This document shows positions 36,600 to 45,520 of a DNA stretch of 64,000 nucleotides, one piece after another. Origin of the DNA: Arthrobacter sp. YD4. Its GTDB lineage: Bacteria > Actinomycetota > Actinomycetes > Actinomycetales > Micrococcaceae. The notes under the pieces are model-generated. The model saw only the letters and a program-made list of their open reading frames with translations. It ran no database searches and was not told where the DNA came from. The stretch spans positions 771,019 to 835,018 of the forward strand of contig NZ_JAUHHD010000002.1 of assembly GCF_030410515.1 (NCBI RefSeq). Reading direction: 5' to 3'. Each line of letters starts with the position of its first letter. The first letter of the stretch is position 1. The translations under genes and the position numbers were made by a program.

Positions 36600-37055
36600 T
36601 TACTGTGCCGGCGGGGCGGGAGGCTGCCCGGAGCCCGGGTACTGCTGGGGCTGCTGCGGTGCCGGGTACTGCTGGGGTTGCTGCGGTGCCGGGTACTGGC
36701 CGCCGTGGGTCTCCCAGGACTGCGGACCCACCGGGCCGTGCTGCTGCGGGCCCAGGTGGGCGCCCGGAGGGGTGCCGCCCTGCATCCGGATCAGTTCCGC
36801 GGTGTTCTCCGCGGTCCGGATGCCGGCCACCAGGGACTCGAGCCCGATCCGGGCCAGGGCCAGGTAGATGATCACGATCAGCGGGCCGATCACCAACAGC
36901 ACCAGCACCCCGAGGACGGGGTTCCGGCTGGCGAAGGCCGAGATGACGAAGAAGAGGTACATCACGCCGAGGGCGATCATGATCAGGATGTAGACGATCC
37001 TGGCGATCGACGGCGCGACGAACCGGGTGAAGGAAAAATCGAAGAGGTTTTTCAT
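36600..37055 (-). CDS. DUF4282 domain protein
   Basis: Small membrane protein, 151 residues. FDFSFTRFVAPSIARIVYIL and the second hydrophobic segment with GPLIVIIYLALARIGLE match the DUF4282 pattern, followed by a helical stretch ending in RTAENTAELIRMQ. The C-terminus is a Pro/Gln-rich tail with two copies of a QYPAPQQPQ repeat (gene repeat 36635-36699). I start at the ATG 37055 because GGGGGAGCC precedes it. Function unknown. Confidence 0.85.
   Translation of the reverse strand: MKNLFDFSFTRFVAPSIARIVYILIMIALGVMYLFFVISAFASRNPVLGVLVLLVIGPLIVIIYLALARIGLESLVAGIRTAENTAELIRMQGGTPPGAHLGPQQHGPVGPQSWETHGGQYPAPQQPQQYPAPQQPQQYPGSGQPPAPPAQ
36635..36699 (-). repeat. 27-base tandem repeat inside the DUF4282 gene
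   Basis: Two 27-base units (36635-36661, 36662-36688) and a partial third. They differ at one base and encode the QYPAPQQPQ repeats of the tail, so slippage could change the length in steps of nine residues. Confidence 0.75.
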
Positions 37056-37219
37056 TGGCTCCCCCAAGGAGTGGCCCGCCGCCTGCGTGGCGGGATCGTG
37101 TCGGTTGTGCAGAGCCTAACCGAAACACGCTCCCGCCACCGCAAGGCGGCCCGGCGCGCCAGCCCCGGGTCGTGCCGTCCCCGCCGCGCCACCCCCGAAA
37201 GGGCTCGTGCAGTCCTGCG

Positions 37220-38224
37220 TCAGGCCTCGCGCGACGCCGGGGACTTGGTCTGCGCCGGATCGCGCTCGGCCAGCGAACCGATGGCCGCATCGATCTTGTC
37301 CATGATGCCCTGGTCCAGCTTCACGCCGGCCGCAGCGACGTTCTTCTCGATCTGTTCGGGGCGGGAAGCGCCCATGATGGCGGAGGCGACGTTCTTGTTC
37401 TGCAGCACCCAGGCGATGCTCAGCTGCGCCATGGTCAGCCCGGCCTCGTCGGCGATGGGCTTGAGTTGCTGCACGCCGGTGAGGACCTCGTCGGACATCC
37501 AGCGCTCGATCATCCGCGCGCCACCCTTGGAATCGGTGGCGCGGCTGCCCTCCGGCGCGGGCTTGCCCGGGTGGTACTTGCCGCTGAGCACGCCCTGGGC
37601 CATGGGGGACCAGACGATCTGGGACAGGCCGAGCTCCTCGGACGTGGGGACGACCTCGGCCTCGATGACCCGCCACAGCATGGAGTACTGCGGCTGGTTG
37701 GAGATCAGCTGGAAGCCCAGTTCCTTGGCGAGGGCGTGACCGTCGCGGATCTGCTGCGCGGTCCATTCGCTCACGCCGATGTAGAGCGCCTTGCCCTGCC
37801 GGACGATGTCGGCGAAGGCCTGCATGGTCTCTTCCAGCGGGGTCTCGAAGTCGTACCGGTGGGCCTGGTAGAGGTCGACGTAGTCGGTCTGCAGCCGGGA
37901 CAGGGAGCCGTTGATGGACTCCATGATGTGCTTGCGGGACAGCCCCAGGTCGTTGTGGCCCTTGGGACCTGTGGGGCCGAAGACCTTGGTGAAGATCTCC
38001 AGGGATTCGCGCCGCTCGCCCTTGAGCGCCTCGCCGAGGACGGTCTCGGCGGCCGTGTTGGCGTAGACGTCGGCCGTGTCGAAGGTGCTGATTCCGGCGT
38101 CGAGCGCCGCCCGCACGCACTGGGTGGCGACGTCGTTTTCCACCTGCGAGCCGTGGGTGAGCCAGTTGCCGAAGGTGATTTCCGAGATCTTGAAGCCGCT
38201 GTGGCCGAGGTATCTGAATTCCAT
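37220..38224 (-). CDS. aldo/keto reductase
   Basis: NADPH-dependent oxidoreductase of the AKR family, 334 residues, close to the voltage-gated-channel beta/YghZ-like group. FDTADVYANTAAETVLGEAL contains the catalytic Asp and Tyr. The catalytic Lys follows in FTKVFG, and the His in LYQAHRYD. NADPH is bound by IMGASRPEQIEKN near the end. The ATG at 38224 lies seven bases after a -10-like TACGTT (38232-38237, minus strand), so it is probably leaderless. Substrate unknown. Confidence 0.9.
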   Translation of the reverse strand: MEFRYLGHSGFKISEITFGNWLTHGSQVENDVATQCVRAALDAGISTFDTADVYANTAAETVLGEALKGERRESLEIFTKVFGPTGPKGHNDLGLSRKHIMESINGSLSRLQTDYVDLYQAHRYDFETPLEETMQAFADIVRQGKALYIGVSEWTAQQIRDGHALAKELGFQLISNQPQYSMLWRVIEAEVVPTSEELGLSQIVWSPMAQGVLSGKYHPGKPAPEGSRATDSKGGARMIERWMSDEVLTGVQQLKPIADEAGLTMAQLSIAWVLQNKNVASAIMGASRPEQIEKNVAAAGVKLDQGIMDKIDAAIGSLAERDPAQTKSPASREA

Positions 38225-38264
38225 GGGTCCCAACGTAGCCCAGATACCCGGGCCCGGTAAGGGC

Positions 38265-38645
38265 TCAGCTGGCCTTGCGCTCCGGGTGGCCGGCGGCGGG
38301 GAGCTCGCGGACGGAGACGGTGACCTCGGGTGCCGCGGCCGCCTCGGCCCGTGCTCGGGCCCGGGCATCGGCGCGTTCGACGGCGGCCGCCCATTCCGGG
38401 GAAATCTGTGGTTCCTTGCGGGCCGGCTTCAGTTTCGGGCTGATTTTCGTTGCAGGTTTCTGAAAAGCGGGCGCGCCTGCGCGGCGCCCGAAGAGGGCCA
38501 TGCCCAGCGTGGCGATGAGCCTGCCGAGGCCGGCGAGCAGGAGGGTGATGACGAAGGCCCCCGCGACGCCGACGAACATGACGACGCCGATCACGAGGGT
38601 GCCGGCGTAGGTCAGATTCATGGCGGTGGTCGTCGGGTCTTCCAC
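38265..38645 (-). CDS. small membrane protein, unknown function
   Basis: 126 residues. One or two hydrophobic segments (about 10-50, with GVVMFVGVAGAFVITLLLAG) are followed by a basic and Ala/Arg-rich cytoplasmic tail. No family is recognised. The GTG start at 38645 is preceded by GGAGAGGCGAC; an ATG eight codons later is an alternative. Confidence 0.6.
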   Translation of the reverse strand: MEDPTTTAMNLTYAGTLVIGVVMFVGVAGAFVITLLLAGLGRLIATLGMALFGRRAGAPAFQKPATKISPKLKPARKEPQISPEWAAAVERADARARARAEAAAAPEVTVSVRELPAAGHPERKAS

Positions 38646-38848
38646 GTCGCCTCTCCCTTCCAAGCCTGCTGCGGGCCGTTCCCGGCCACCGTTAACCTTA
38701 CGGAGAATCGGCCGCCGACGCGCCGGGAAACGTCGGCGGACCCAGGATGTGTCCAAGCCGATACTTTCGGTCCCTCGGTGGCGCGGCAGCGGCATATAGT
38801 CGGTGTCAGCTCCGGACCACGAGGGATCGGGCGAGGAAAGGGAATCAC

Positions 38849-39247
38849 GTGCAGCAGTCAGGGTTCGAGGGCCGGTGCCCGTGCCTCTCCGGTGAGCAGT
38901 ACGGGCAGTGCTGCGGCCGGTACCACCGCGGGGAAGCGGAGGCACCGACCGCCGAGCAGCTGATGCGGTCCCGGTACAGCGCGTTCGTGGTCCTGGATCC
39001 GGACTACCTGCTCCGCACCTGGCACCCGGAGACCCGGCCGGCGGAGCTGGACCTGGATCCGGAGATCCAGTGGCGGCGGCTGGACATCCTCGCAACCCAC
39101 CGCGGCGGTCCCCTGGACAGCGAGGGAACGGTCGAGTTCGCGGCCCATTACCGGGTGGGCGGGGAGCGCGGCGTCCAGCGCGAGACCAGCCGGTTCCGCC
39201 GGCTGGACCGGCGCTGGTACTACCTCGACGGCGTCGAAGGCCGCTAG
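38849..39247 (+). CDS. YchJ/UPF0225 family SEC-C protein
   Basis: 132 residues. An N-terminal SEC-C-type zinc motif (CPCLSGEQYGQCCGRYH) and then LMRSRYSAFVVLDPDYLLRTWH are signatures of YchJ. The SEC-C domain occurs on SecA and may bind zinc; YchJ's role is not established. Start GTG with GAGGAAAGGG upstream. A TATAGT at 38795-38800 may be its -10. Convergent with the next minus-strand gene. Confidence 0.87.
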   Translation: MQQSGFEGRCPCLSGEQYGQCCGRYHRGEAEAPTAEQLMRSRYSAFVVLDPDYLLRTWHPETRPAELDLDPEIQWRRLDILATHRGGPLDSEGTVEFAAHYRVGGERGVQRETSRFRRLDRRWYYLDGVEGR

Positions 39248-39275
39248 CGGTGCCGTTCCCCGAAGGGGGCTGGAG

Positions 39276-40295
39276 CTAGCGCTCCACGACCGTTTCCACC
39301 GGGGTGAAGCCCGCGCGGTCCACCTTGCGGTGGAAGCGCATGCCCGCGAGGCCGCCCAGCATGGCGCCGACCAGGGCCACGACGGCCACCACGACGGCGG
39401 CGATCACGCTGGTGGTGGTGAGGTCGCCCTCGTTGACCGGGATGCGCGGGAAGCTGTTCAGGTTGGCCAGGACGTCGAACTTCTGGCCGGCGGTCATGGC
39501 CAGGATGGCGACGACGACGGCGGCGATCAGCGCCCAGATCCACACCATGAGCCCCTGCCGCGCGCCGTTGAAACGCGCCATCCGGCCGGCCACGTAGCCG
39601 CCGCAGTAGTACGACAGGAACAGGATCACCAGAAGGGTGATGATCCCGGCGAGGCCCACGGTCTGGTTGCCGGAGGCCTGGTTCACGGCATCGTTCACGT
39701 TGGTGTTGGTGGCGAGGCCGACGGCGGTGCCGGCGGCGGCCACCAGTGCGGTCAGGATCACGGCCATGCCGGTGGCGGCGAGCCAGCCGAAGAAGGCGGA
39801 GCCGACCTTGATGCCGCCGAACTGTTCCTTTTCACGGGCCACGACCGTTTCGCGGGTGGGGACCTCCTCGACGACGGTCTCCCGGTCCAGTCGGTCGGGG
39901 CGGTCCAGGCCGTCCTGGCGGGGGTCGCGCGAGCCGTGGATGGGCCGGTTGTCGTGGTGGTCCCGGGCGGCCGTTGCGGCGGCGGCACCCGTTGCGGCGC
40001 CGGCGGCGGCGGGCATGGCGCGGGTCTCGGTGGAGTGGCCAGCCCTGTCTTCCGCCCGGAGTTCACGGTTCTCGGCGCGCGTCTCGGCTGCGGCCGCGGC
40101 GGGAGTCTCCGCGCGGTGCTCGGCGTGGTGGCCGGCGTGCTCTTCGGCGGGCCGGACGGTCTCGGTCCCGGCGGGGCGGACGGGCTCGGCGGTGTCCTGC
40201 CGGGCGTCGTGGATCCGGGCGTCGTGGCCCGGTTCGATGTCCGCCGTGCTCTCGCGGCGGGGGGTGCGGTCTTCGGGGCCTGCTGTGCTGCTCAT
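39276..40295 (-). CDS. membrane protein with disordered charged N-terminus
   Basis: 339 residues, no family I can name. Residues 1-165 are low-complexity, rich in Ala, Glu, Arg and His. The rest holds four hydrophobic segments, with WLAATGMAVILTALVAAAG and LLVILFLSYYCGGYVAGRMAR as examples. A short tail RKVDRAGFTPVE ends it. A 28-base dyad upstream (40401-40428) suggests regulated, maybe stress-linked, transcription. Function unknown. Confidence 0.65.
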   Translation of the reverse strand: MSSTAGPEDRTPRRESTADIEPGHDARIHDARQDTAEPVRPAGTETVRPAEEHAGHHAEHRAETPAAAAAETRAENRELRAEDRAGHSTETRAMPAAAGAATGAAAATAARDHHDNRPIHGSRDPRQDGLDRPDRLDRETVVEEVPTRETVVAREKEQFGGIKVGSAFFGWLAATGMAVILTALVAAAGTAVGLATNTNVNDAVNQASGNQTVGLAGIITLLVILFLSYYCGGYVAGRMARFNGARQGLMVWIWALIAAVVVAILAMTAGQKFDVLANLNSFPRIPVNEGDLTTTSVIAAVVVAVVALVGAMLGGLAGMRFHRKVDRAGFTPVETVVER

Positions 40296-40400
40296 GATGG
40301 CTGCTCGCTTTCATTGGGGAACCCGTGCCGGCTGTTCCGGCCGGGCACGGCAATGCTTCGACCGTCATCAGGTCTTGCCATACCTAACCACGCAAACACA

Positions 40401-40428
40401 CCTAATAGCAAGGTTGCTTATTATTAGG
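40401..40428. promoter_or_regulatory. AT-rich dyad between acyl-CoA dehydrogenase and membrane protein genes
   Basis: CCTAATA (40401-40407) pairs with TATTAGG (40422-40428), and within it GCAA pairs with TTGC. ACCTAA also occurs at about 40382. It could be an operator of the 40295 gene or a terminator of the gene ending at 40450. Confidence 0.45.
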
Positions 40429-40449
40429 GAACGCGGACGTCGCCGCAGG

Positions 40450-42468
40450 TCAGTGGTAGCTCCGATGCAGGTTTTCCGCCCTCGACTCGCGTGGGGAGGC
40501 GTCGGCGATCCAGGGGCCGGTGCCCTCCGACTGATCCAGCACCCCGGCCTCCAGCCACTCGTAGTCGCCGGCCAGCACCCTCGCCGTCAGGCCGCGGTCG
40601 CCGTCGTCGGTGTTCCGCCAGAGCTGGTCGAAGTATTCCTCGACCCGCACCCGGGCCTGCGCGCAGTAGGCGTCGGCCAGTTCGTAGGCGGAGGCCCCGC
40701 GCTCCGGCGCGGTGCGCAGCAGCATCTCGGCCCGGGAGCAGCAGGCGGAGATGGCGAACAGCTCGGCGCCGATGTCCACGATCCGGCCTAGGAACGCCTG
40801 CTTGTGCTCCAGCCCCGCCTGCCAGCGGCCCATCCCGTAGAAGGTCTGCCGCGCCAGCTTCCGTGAGGCGCGCTCGACGTACCGAAGGTGCCGTGCCAGC
40901 CGGCCGAATTCGCCGTAGGACCGCGGGTCCATGCCGTTGCCGGCGAGCAGTTTCGGCAGCCAGCGGGCGTAGAACCCGGAGGCGCCGACGGCGGCCCGGG
41001 CCTTGTCCGGCAGGCTGGCGTCCGCGGTGGCCAGCGCGCCCGCGGCGGCCAGGTGCGCGTCCACGGCCTCCCGCGCGATCAGCAGCCGCATGATTTCCGA
41101 GGATCCCTCGAAGATCCGGTTGATCCGCATATCCCGCAGCTGTTGCTCGGCCGGCACCGCCCGCTCACCGCGTGCCTGCAGGGAGTCCGCCGTCTCGAAG
41201 CCGCGGCCGCCTCGGATCTGCACCAGCTCGTCCGCGATCCGGCAGCTGATCTCCGTAGACCAGAGCTTCGCCAGCGCCGCCTCGATCCGGACGTCTTTCT
41301 GCCCGGCGTCGGCCAGCTCGGCGCACAGTTCGAAGACCGCATCCAGGGCGAAGGCGCTCGCCGCGATGAAGGCGATCTTCTTTCCCACCGCCTCGTGCCG
41401 GCCCACCGGGCGGCCCCACTGGGTGCGGGCGTTGGACCATTCCCGCGCGATCTTGAGGCTCCAGCGACCCGACGCCACACAGAGGGCCGGGATGCTCAAA
41501 CGGCCGGTATTCAGCGTGGTCAGGGCGATCTTGAGGCCCTGGCCCTCCCGTCCCAGCCGGTTGGCGGCGGGCACCCGAACCCGGTGGAAGCGGGTGACGC
41601 CGTTCTCGATGCCCCGCAGGCCCATGAACGCGTTGCGGTTCTCCACCGTGATGCCGGGAGAGTCCATCTCCACCACGAACGCGCTGATGCCGCCCCGGTG
41701 CGCGGTGCCGTCCGGGTCCGTGCGCGGCGGCACCACGGCCATGACCACCACCAGCTCGGCAATCACCCCATTGGTGGTCCACAGCTTCACCCCGTCCAGC
41801 AGGTAGGAGGAGCCGTCGTCCGAGGGCACGGCGGTGCTGCCCATCCGCGCGGGGTCGCTGCCGACGTCGGGCTCGGTGAGCAGGAACGCGGTGATCGCGC
41901 CGGCCGCGCACCGGGGCAGGTACTCGCGCTTCTGCTCCGCTGTGCCGAAGACCTTGACCGGTTCGGGTACGCCGATCGACTGGTGGGCGGAGAGCAGCGC
42001 CCCCAGGCTCGGATGCACCGAGCCCAGCAGGGCCAGCGCGCGGCCGTAGTAGACCAGCGTGAGGCCCAGGCCGCCGTACTCGCGGGGGATCTTCATGCCG
42101 AACGCGCCCAGGTCCGCCAAGCCTTTGATGTATTCGTCCGGGATTTTCGCCTCCCGCTCGATCACCCGGCCGGACATGGTGCGGCAGTAGACCGTGAGCC
42201 GCTCCATGAACGCCTCGCCGCGTTCGACGTCGTCAGCCGGTGCCAGCGGCCAGGGATGGATCAGGCCCGGGTCGAAGCTGCCAAGGTAGAGGCCCTTCGC
42301 GAAGCTGGGCCGGTCCCAGCTGGTGTCCCGGGCGGCCTCGGCGACGGCGCGGGCGGTGTCCGCGGTGGCGCCGGCCCCCAGTTCGTCGGCCGGCGGGGCC
42401 TCGACGGCGGGGTGTCCGGTGTCCGGCCCCGGATCAGGGGCGGCTGGGTTGTCGACGGCGGAGCTCAC
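40450..42468 (-). CDS. acyl-CoA dehydrogenase, VLCAD-like
   Basis: First step of fatty acid beta-oxidation, 672 residues. After a 70-residue extension come the acyl-CoA dehydrogenase N domain (PREYGGLGL), the middle domain (LLTEPDVGSDPARM and KLWTTNG) and the C domain. The catalytic Glu lies in RIFEGSSEIMR. The length and C-terminal extension of about 200 residues recall mammalian VLCAD/ACAD9 and FadE-type long enzymes. The GTG start has GGGGAGATGCCC upstream. It stands alone, not in a fad operon. Confidence 0.88.
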   Translation of the reverse strand: MSSAVDNPAAPDPGPDTGHPAVEAPPADELGAGATADTARAVAEAARDTSWDRPSFAKGLYLGSFDPGLIHPWPLAPADDVERGEAFMERLTVYCRTMSGRVIEREAKIPDEYIKGLADLGAFGMKIPREYGGLGLTLVYYGRALALLGSVHPSLGALLSAHQSIGVPEPVKVFGTAEQKREYLPRCAAGAITAFLLTEPDVGSDPARMGSTAVPSDDGSSYLLDGVKLWTTNGVIAELVVVMAVVPPRTDPDGTAHRGGISAFVVEMDSPGITVENRNAFMGLRGIENGVTRFHRVRVPAANRLGREGQGLKIALTTLNTGRLSIPALCVASGRWSLKIAREWSNARTQWGRPVGRHEAVGKKIAFIAASAFALDAVFELCAELADAGQKDVRIEAALAKLWSTEISCRIADELVQIRGGRGFETADSLQARGERAVPAEQQLRDMRINRIFEGSSEIMRLLIAREAVDAHLAAAGALATADASLPDKARAAVGASGFYARWLPKLLAGNGMDPRSYGEFGRLARHLRYVERASRKLARQTFYGMGRWQAGLEHKQAFLGRIVDIGAELFAISACCSRAEMLLRTAPERGASAYELADAYCAQARVRVEEYFDQLWRNTDDGDRGLTARVLAGDYEWLEAGVLDQSEGTGPWIADASPRESRAENLHRSYH

Positions 42469-42532
42469 TGGGCATCTCCCCTCACCGGACTGGCCGGCTC
42501 AAGCCCTGGATCCGCCGCGGGTGGAGGACCCT

Positions 42533-42862
42533 TCAGCTGTCCCGCAAGACTACTCGCGGGTAGGTGCCGGTGCTAGGGGACGAGTGCCCGATCAGTTCGC
42601 CCGGGAAGTCGCCGGGCAGTTCCACCTGGCCCGCCTGGTGGACCAGGTGCTCCCACGCCGTATTGATGCCGGAGACCATGCCCACCAGGGTCCGGATGAC
42701 GAGGAACCAGGCCAGCTTGCCGACCCCCAGCAGTGCCAGGGCCACCGTCGCCGCCGTCATGATGAACAGGGCCAGGAGTGCGGCGAAGAGCAGCGTCCCG
42801 CCGAACACCAGGGTCCCGGTTTCCACCGTGGTCAGATCAAACAGGCTCGCATCGAACTGCAT
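42533..42862 (-). CDS. small membrane protein, unknown
   Basis: 109 residues, with a strong GCAGGAGGAAG site before the ATG at 42862. Two hydrophobic segments are seen: TLVFGGTLLFAALLALFIM and a following ALALLGVGKLAWFLVIRTL. The C-terminal 35 residues are hydrophilic. No family is recognised. It lies 64 bases upstream of the acyl-CoA dehydrogenase start on the same strand and may be cotranscribed. Confidence 0.7.
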   Translation of the reverse strand: MQFDASLFDLTTVETGTLVFGGTLLFAALLALFIMTAATVALALLGVGKLAWFLVIRTLVGMVSGINTAWEHLVHQAGQVELPGDFPGELIGHSSPSTGTYPRVVLRDS

Positions 42863-43148
42863 TCTTCCTCCTGCAACGGCGCTTCGGCTGAATCAGTAGC
42901 CCGAGCGTAGGGCGGGGGAGGGGGCCCGTTCCAGAGTCCCGGGGTGCGTCGGCCTCTCTTGATACGGGATCGAGACGCTACCCGGTGGTAGGTCACGAAC
43001 AGATCGCAGGAGCCCCACCAGAAACATGAGCAACGGGGGTCGCGTATTCGGTGCGGAGCAGCGAGGTCGGCGCCGGCGTTGCCTGCGTTAACCTTGTAGC
43101 TGGCAGTTTTGCGTCGCTGCCGTCCCCCGGCAGCGAGAGGAGAGTTGC

Positions 43149-44597
43149 GTGCCCGGATCCGCCCTGTCCTCCGCGGACGCCATCAGCGCCCGGCTGCGCG
43201 AGCTGGAACTGCTGACCAAGGGACCCGCGTGGGCGCTGACCCGCTCCGCCCCCTGGGTGATCGCGGTCCTGCAGGCCTCCTTCACCCGCACCCGGCCGCA
43301 GCTGCCGCTGGAACAGTTCCACGCCGACGTCGACGCCTTCCTCGAGCAGCTCCGCCGCCAGGAGCCGGGCCTCGGCGGGTCGGCGAACGGCAAGGCCTTC
43401 GGCGACGAATGGACTCGGAAGAACTTCCTCACCCGCCGCAACCAGTCGGGCCAGATTGTCTACGAGGTCACCGAACCGGCGGCCCGCGTGCTGGCGTTCC
43501 TGGACAGCCTCTCCAGCGAACGCTCCACCCTCAACGGATCCCGCCTGGGCACGTTGCTGGGCGACGTCGAGAAGCTGGCCAACGAAACCAACCCGGACCA
43601 GAGCGCCCGGCTGGAGGCGCTTCAGGAAGAGATCGGCGAGCGGCGTCAGCTGATCGAGGTCATCAGCTCCGGGGAATTCGACGGCCTGCTCGACGACGAG
43701 GAAGCCGTCGAGGCCGCGGGCAACATCCTGGACCTCGCGGCGAGCCTGCCCGCCGACTACAAGAAGATGCGTGACCGGATCGAGGAACTGGTGGGCGAAC
43801 TCCGCAACCAGATCATCGAGGAGTCGCTCAGCAAGGGCGCCACGATGGCCCAGGTCCTGGAGGCGGACAAGCGGCTCCGGCAGAGTCCGGAGGGCAGGAC
43901 GTTCCGGTCCTTTACCGCCTTCCTGGAGGACCCCCAGCAGCAGCTGCGGTTCCGTTCCGCGATCGGCGAGGTGCTCAGCCGCCAGTTCGCCGACGACCTC
44001 AGCCAGGAGGAACGGGAGACGCTGAAGAACCTCGTCGCCGAGCTCCGCAGCCAGCACAGCCAGATCCAGCGGATCTACGGCAAGCTCAGCGAGAGCCTGA
44101 ACACCTACGTGCAGAGCGACGACTACCGCCAGTCGGTGCGGCTGCGGAAGGTGCTGCGGGAGGCCGAGCAGGCGATCCGCTCGCTGCCGTACGAGCGCGA
44201 GCGGCCCGGCCTGGTCCGCGGGCCGGTGCTCTACAACGCGGGCTTCGAGTCGCTGGCCATGATCAAGCTCTTCGACCCGGACGAGTTCGCGGCCCCGCCC
44301 AAGCTGGCGGACCCGATCGCCTTCAGCGACTCGGACCGGGCGCGCTCGCCGCGCACCGGCAAGGCCAACCCGGCCGCCATCCGCGGCGCCGTCGCCGGGG
44401 CGGCCACCCTCGCCGAAGCCTGGGAGCAGCTCCCCGCCGACGAACGCCACATCAACTCCATCCGGGCGCTGCTCTCCCACGCGCTGCACCAGGGCGCCGG
44501 ATTCGACCGCGGCGGTTGGCAGCCGCTGGACTTCGAACAAATCGACGGGTCCACCCGCACCGCCTACCTCCCCGTCGTCACGCTTAAAGAGGACTGA
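43149..44597 (+). CDS. jetA: Wadjet JetA (DUF3375)
   Basis: Kleisin-like subunit of a type I Wadjet SMC-like complex, 482 residues. [18 protein letters not shown] and [21 protein letters not shown] near the N-terminus, then a coiled-coil middle (about 140-330), are DUF3375 features. GAGAGGAGAG before the GTG fixes the start. It is followed two bases later by jetB. JetA bridges the SMC heads and binds JetB. Unusually, the locus lacks jetD. About 285 bases upstream hold no gene or clear promoter. Confidence 0.88.
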   Translation: MPGSALSSADAISARLRELELLTKGPAWALTRSAPWVIAVLQASFTRTRPQLPLEQFHADVDAFLEQLRRQEPGLGGSANGKAFGDEWTRKNFLTRRNQSGQIVYEVTEPAARVLAFLDSLSSERSTLNGSRLGTLLGDVEKLANETNPDQSARLEALQEEIGERRQLIEVISSGEFDGLLDDEEAVEAAGNILDLAASLPADYKKMRDRIEELVGELRNQIIEESLSKGATMAQVLEADKRLRQSPEGRTFRSFTAFLEDPQQQLRFRSAIGEVLSRQFADDLSQEERETLKNLVAELRSQHSQIQRIYGKLSESLNTYVQSDDYRQSVRLRKVLREAEQAIRSLPYERERPGLVRGPVLYNAGFESLAMIKLFDPDEFAAPPKLADPIAFSDSDRARSPRTGKANPAAIRGAVAGAATLAEAWEQLPADERHINSIRALLSHALHQGAGFDRGGWQPLDFEQIDGSTRTAYLPVVTLKED

Positions 44598-44599
44598 AG

Positions 44600-45520
44600 A
44601 TGACCGAATCGCCGCAGGACATGCCCGACGCCGGGGCCGAAACGGCCGCAACCCGGGCGCACGCGGACCCGTTCACGGTGACTCCCCGCGACACCTTCGT
44701 CGACGGCGCGGCCCTCTTCCCCGGCGACACCGGGGTGCTGCCGATGAAGGTGCGGCAGGCGCTGGTGAAGCTGCTTAAGGGCCCCTACATCGACGGCGGC
44801 CGGGACGAGAAACTCTGGACCACGCTGCTGGACAACCAGCTGATCCTGCGCAGCCGGCTCTCCGAGCTGTTCCTGACCCTGCAGCTGGACCACGAGCGCA
44901 AGGTCGCCGTCCTGCGTCCGGTGGACCCGGAGGCCATCGGCGGCAGCGCCCGCTCCAGCATCCTGCGCCAGCAGCGGGCCCTCAGCCGGGTCGAGACGAT
45001 CGTGCTGCTCCGGCTGCGGCTGCTGCTGGACCGGCACGTCACCGCCCAGACGGACCCGACCATCACGCGGGAGGAAATCGCCGACCTCGTGGCCCACTAC
45101 CAGCCCGCCGGCCAGCAGGACGCCCTGCGCGACGCCGACGTCGTCAACCGCGCCATCGCCAAGCTCCTGGCCCGCCAGTTGCTGTTGGGCACCGGCCTCG
45201 ACGACGTGTACACCATCTCCAACGCCCTCCCGCTGGCCCTGCCCTTCGAGAACATCGGCGACATCCCGGCGCACATCGAAGCCCTGATCGCCGCCGGCAC
45301 CGACCCCACCGGCACCGAACCCCTCCTCGAACTCGATGGGGACGCTGCTCCGGATGGTGACGACGCCATAGACGACGGCGATGCCGCCCCGGGAGTGGCA
45401 TCGGGCCTGTCGGAGCCGGACGGCCTGCTGCTTGCAGCAGAGCCGTCCGGCGAAGGGGCGGGGGCGGCATCGCCGTCGGCGTCACTCAGCTCCACCATGG
45501 AAGCGGAGGCCGCCGAATGA
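44600..45520 (+). CDS. jetB: Wadjet JetB (DUF4194)
   Basis: KITE-like subunit of the JetABC complex, 306 residues. The DUF4194 part covers about residues 45-215; [18 protein letters not shown] and [18 protein letters not shown] are recognisable. The last 70 residues are an acidic Asp/Ala/Ser/Gly tail with [19 protein letters not shown], not expected in the family core. An AGAGGAC site precedes the ATG, and the stop overlaps the jetC start (ATGA). Confidence 0.87.
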   Translation: MTESPQDMPDAGAETAATRAHADPFTVTPRDTFVDGAALFPGDTGVLPMKVRQALVKLLKGPYIDGGRDEKLWTTLLDNQLILRSRLSELFLTLQLDHERKVAVLRPVDPEAIGGSARSSILRQQRALSRVETIVLLRLRLLLDRHVTAQTDPTITREEIADLVAHYQPAGQQDALRDADVVNRAIAKLLARQLLLGTGLDDVYTISNALPLALPFENIGDIPAHIEALIAAGTDPTGTEPLLELDGDAAPDGDDAIDDGDAAPGVASGLSEPDGLLLAAEPSGEGAGAASPSASLSSTMEAEAAE

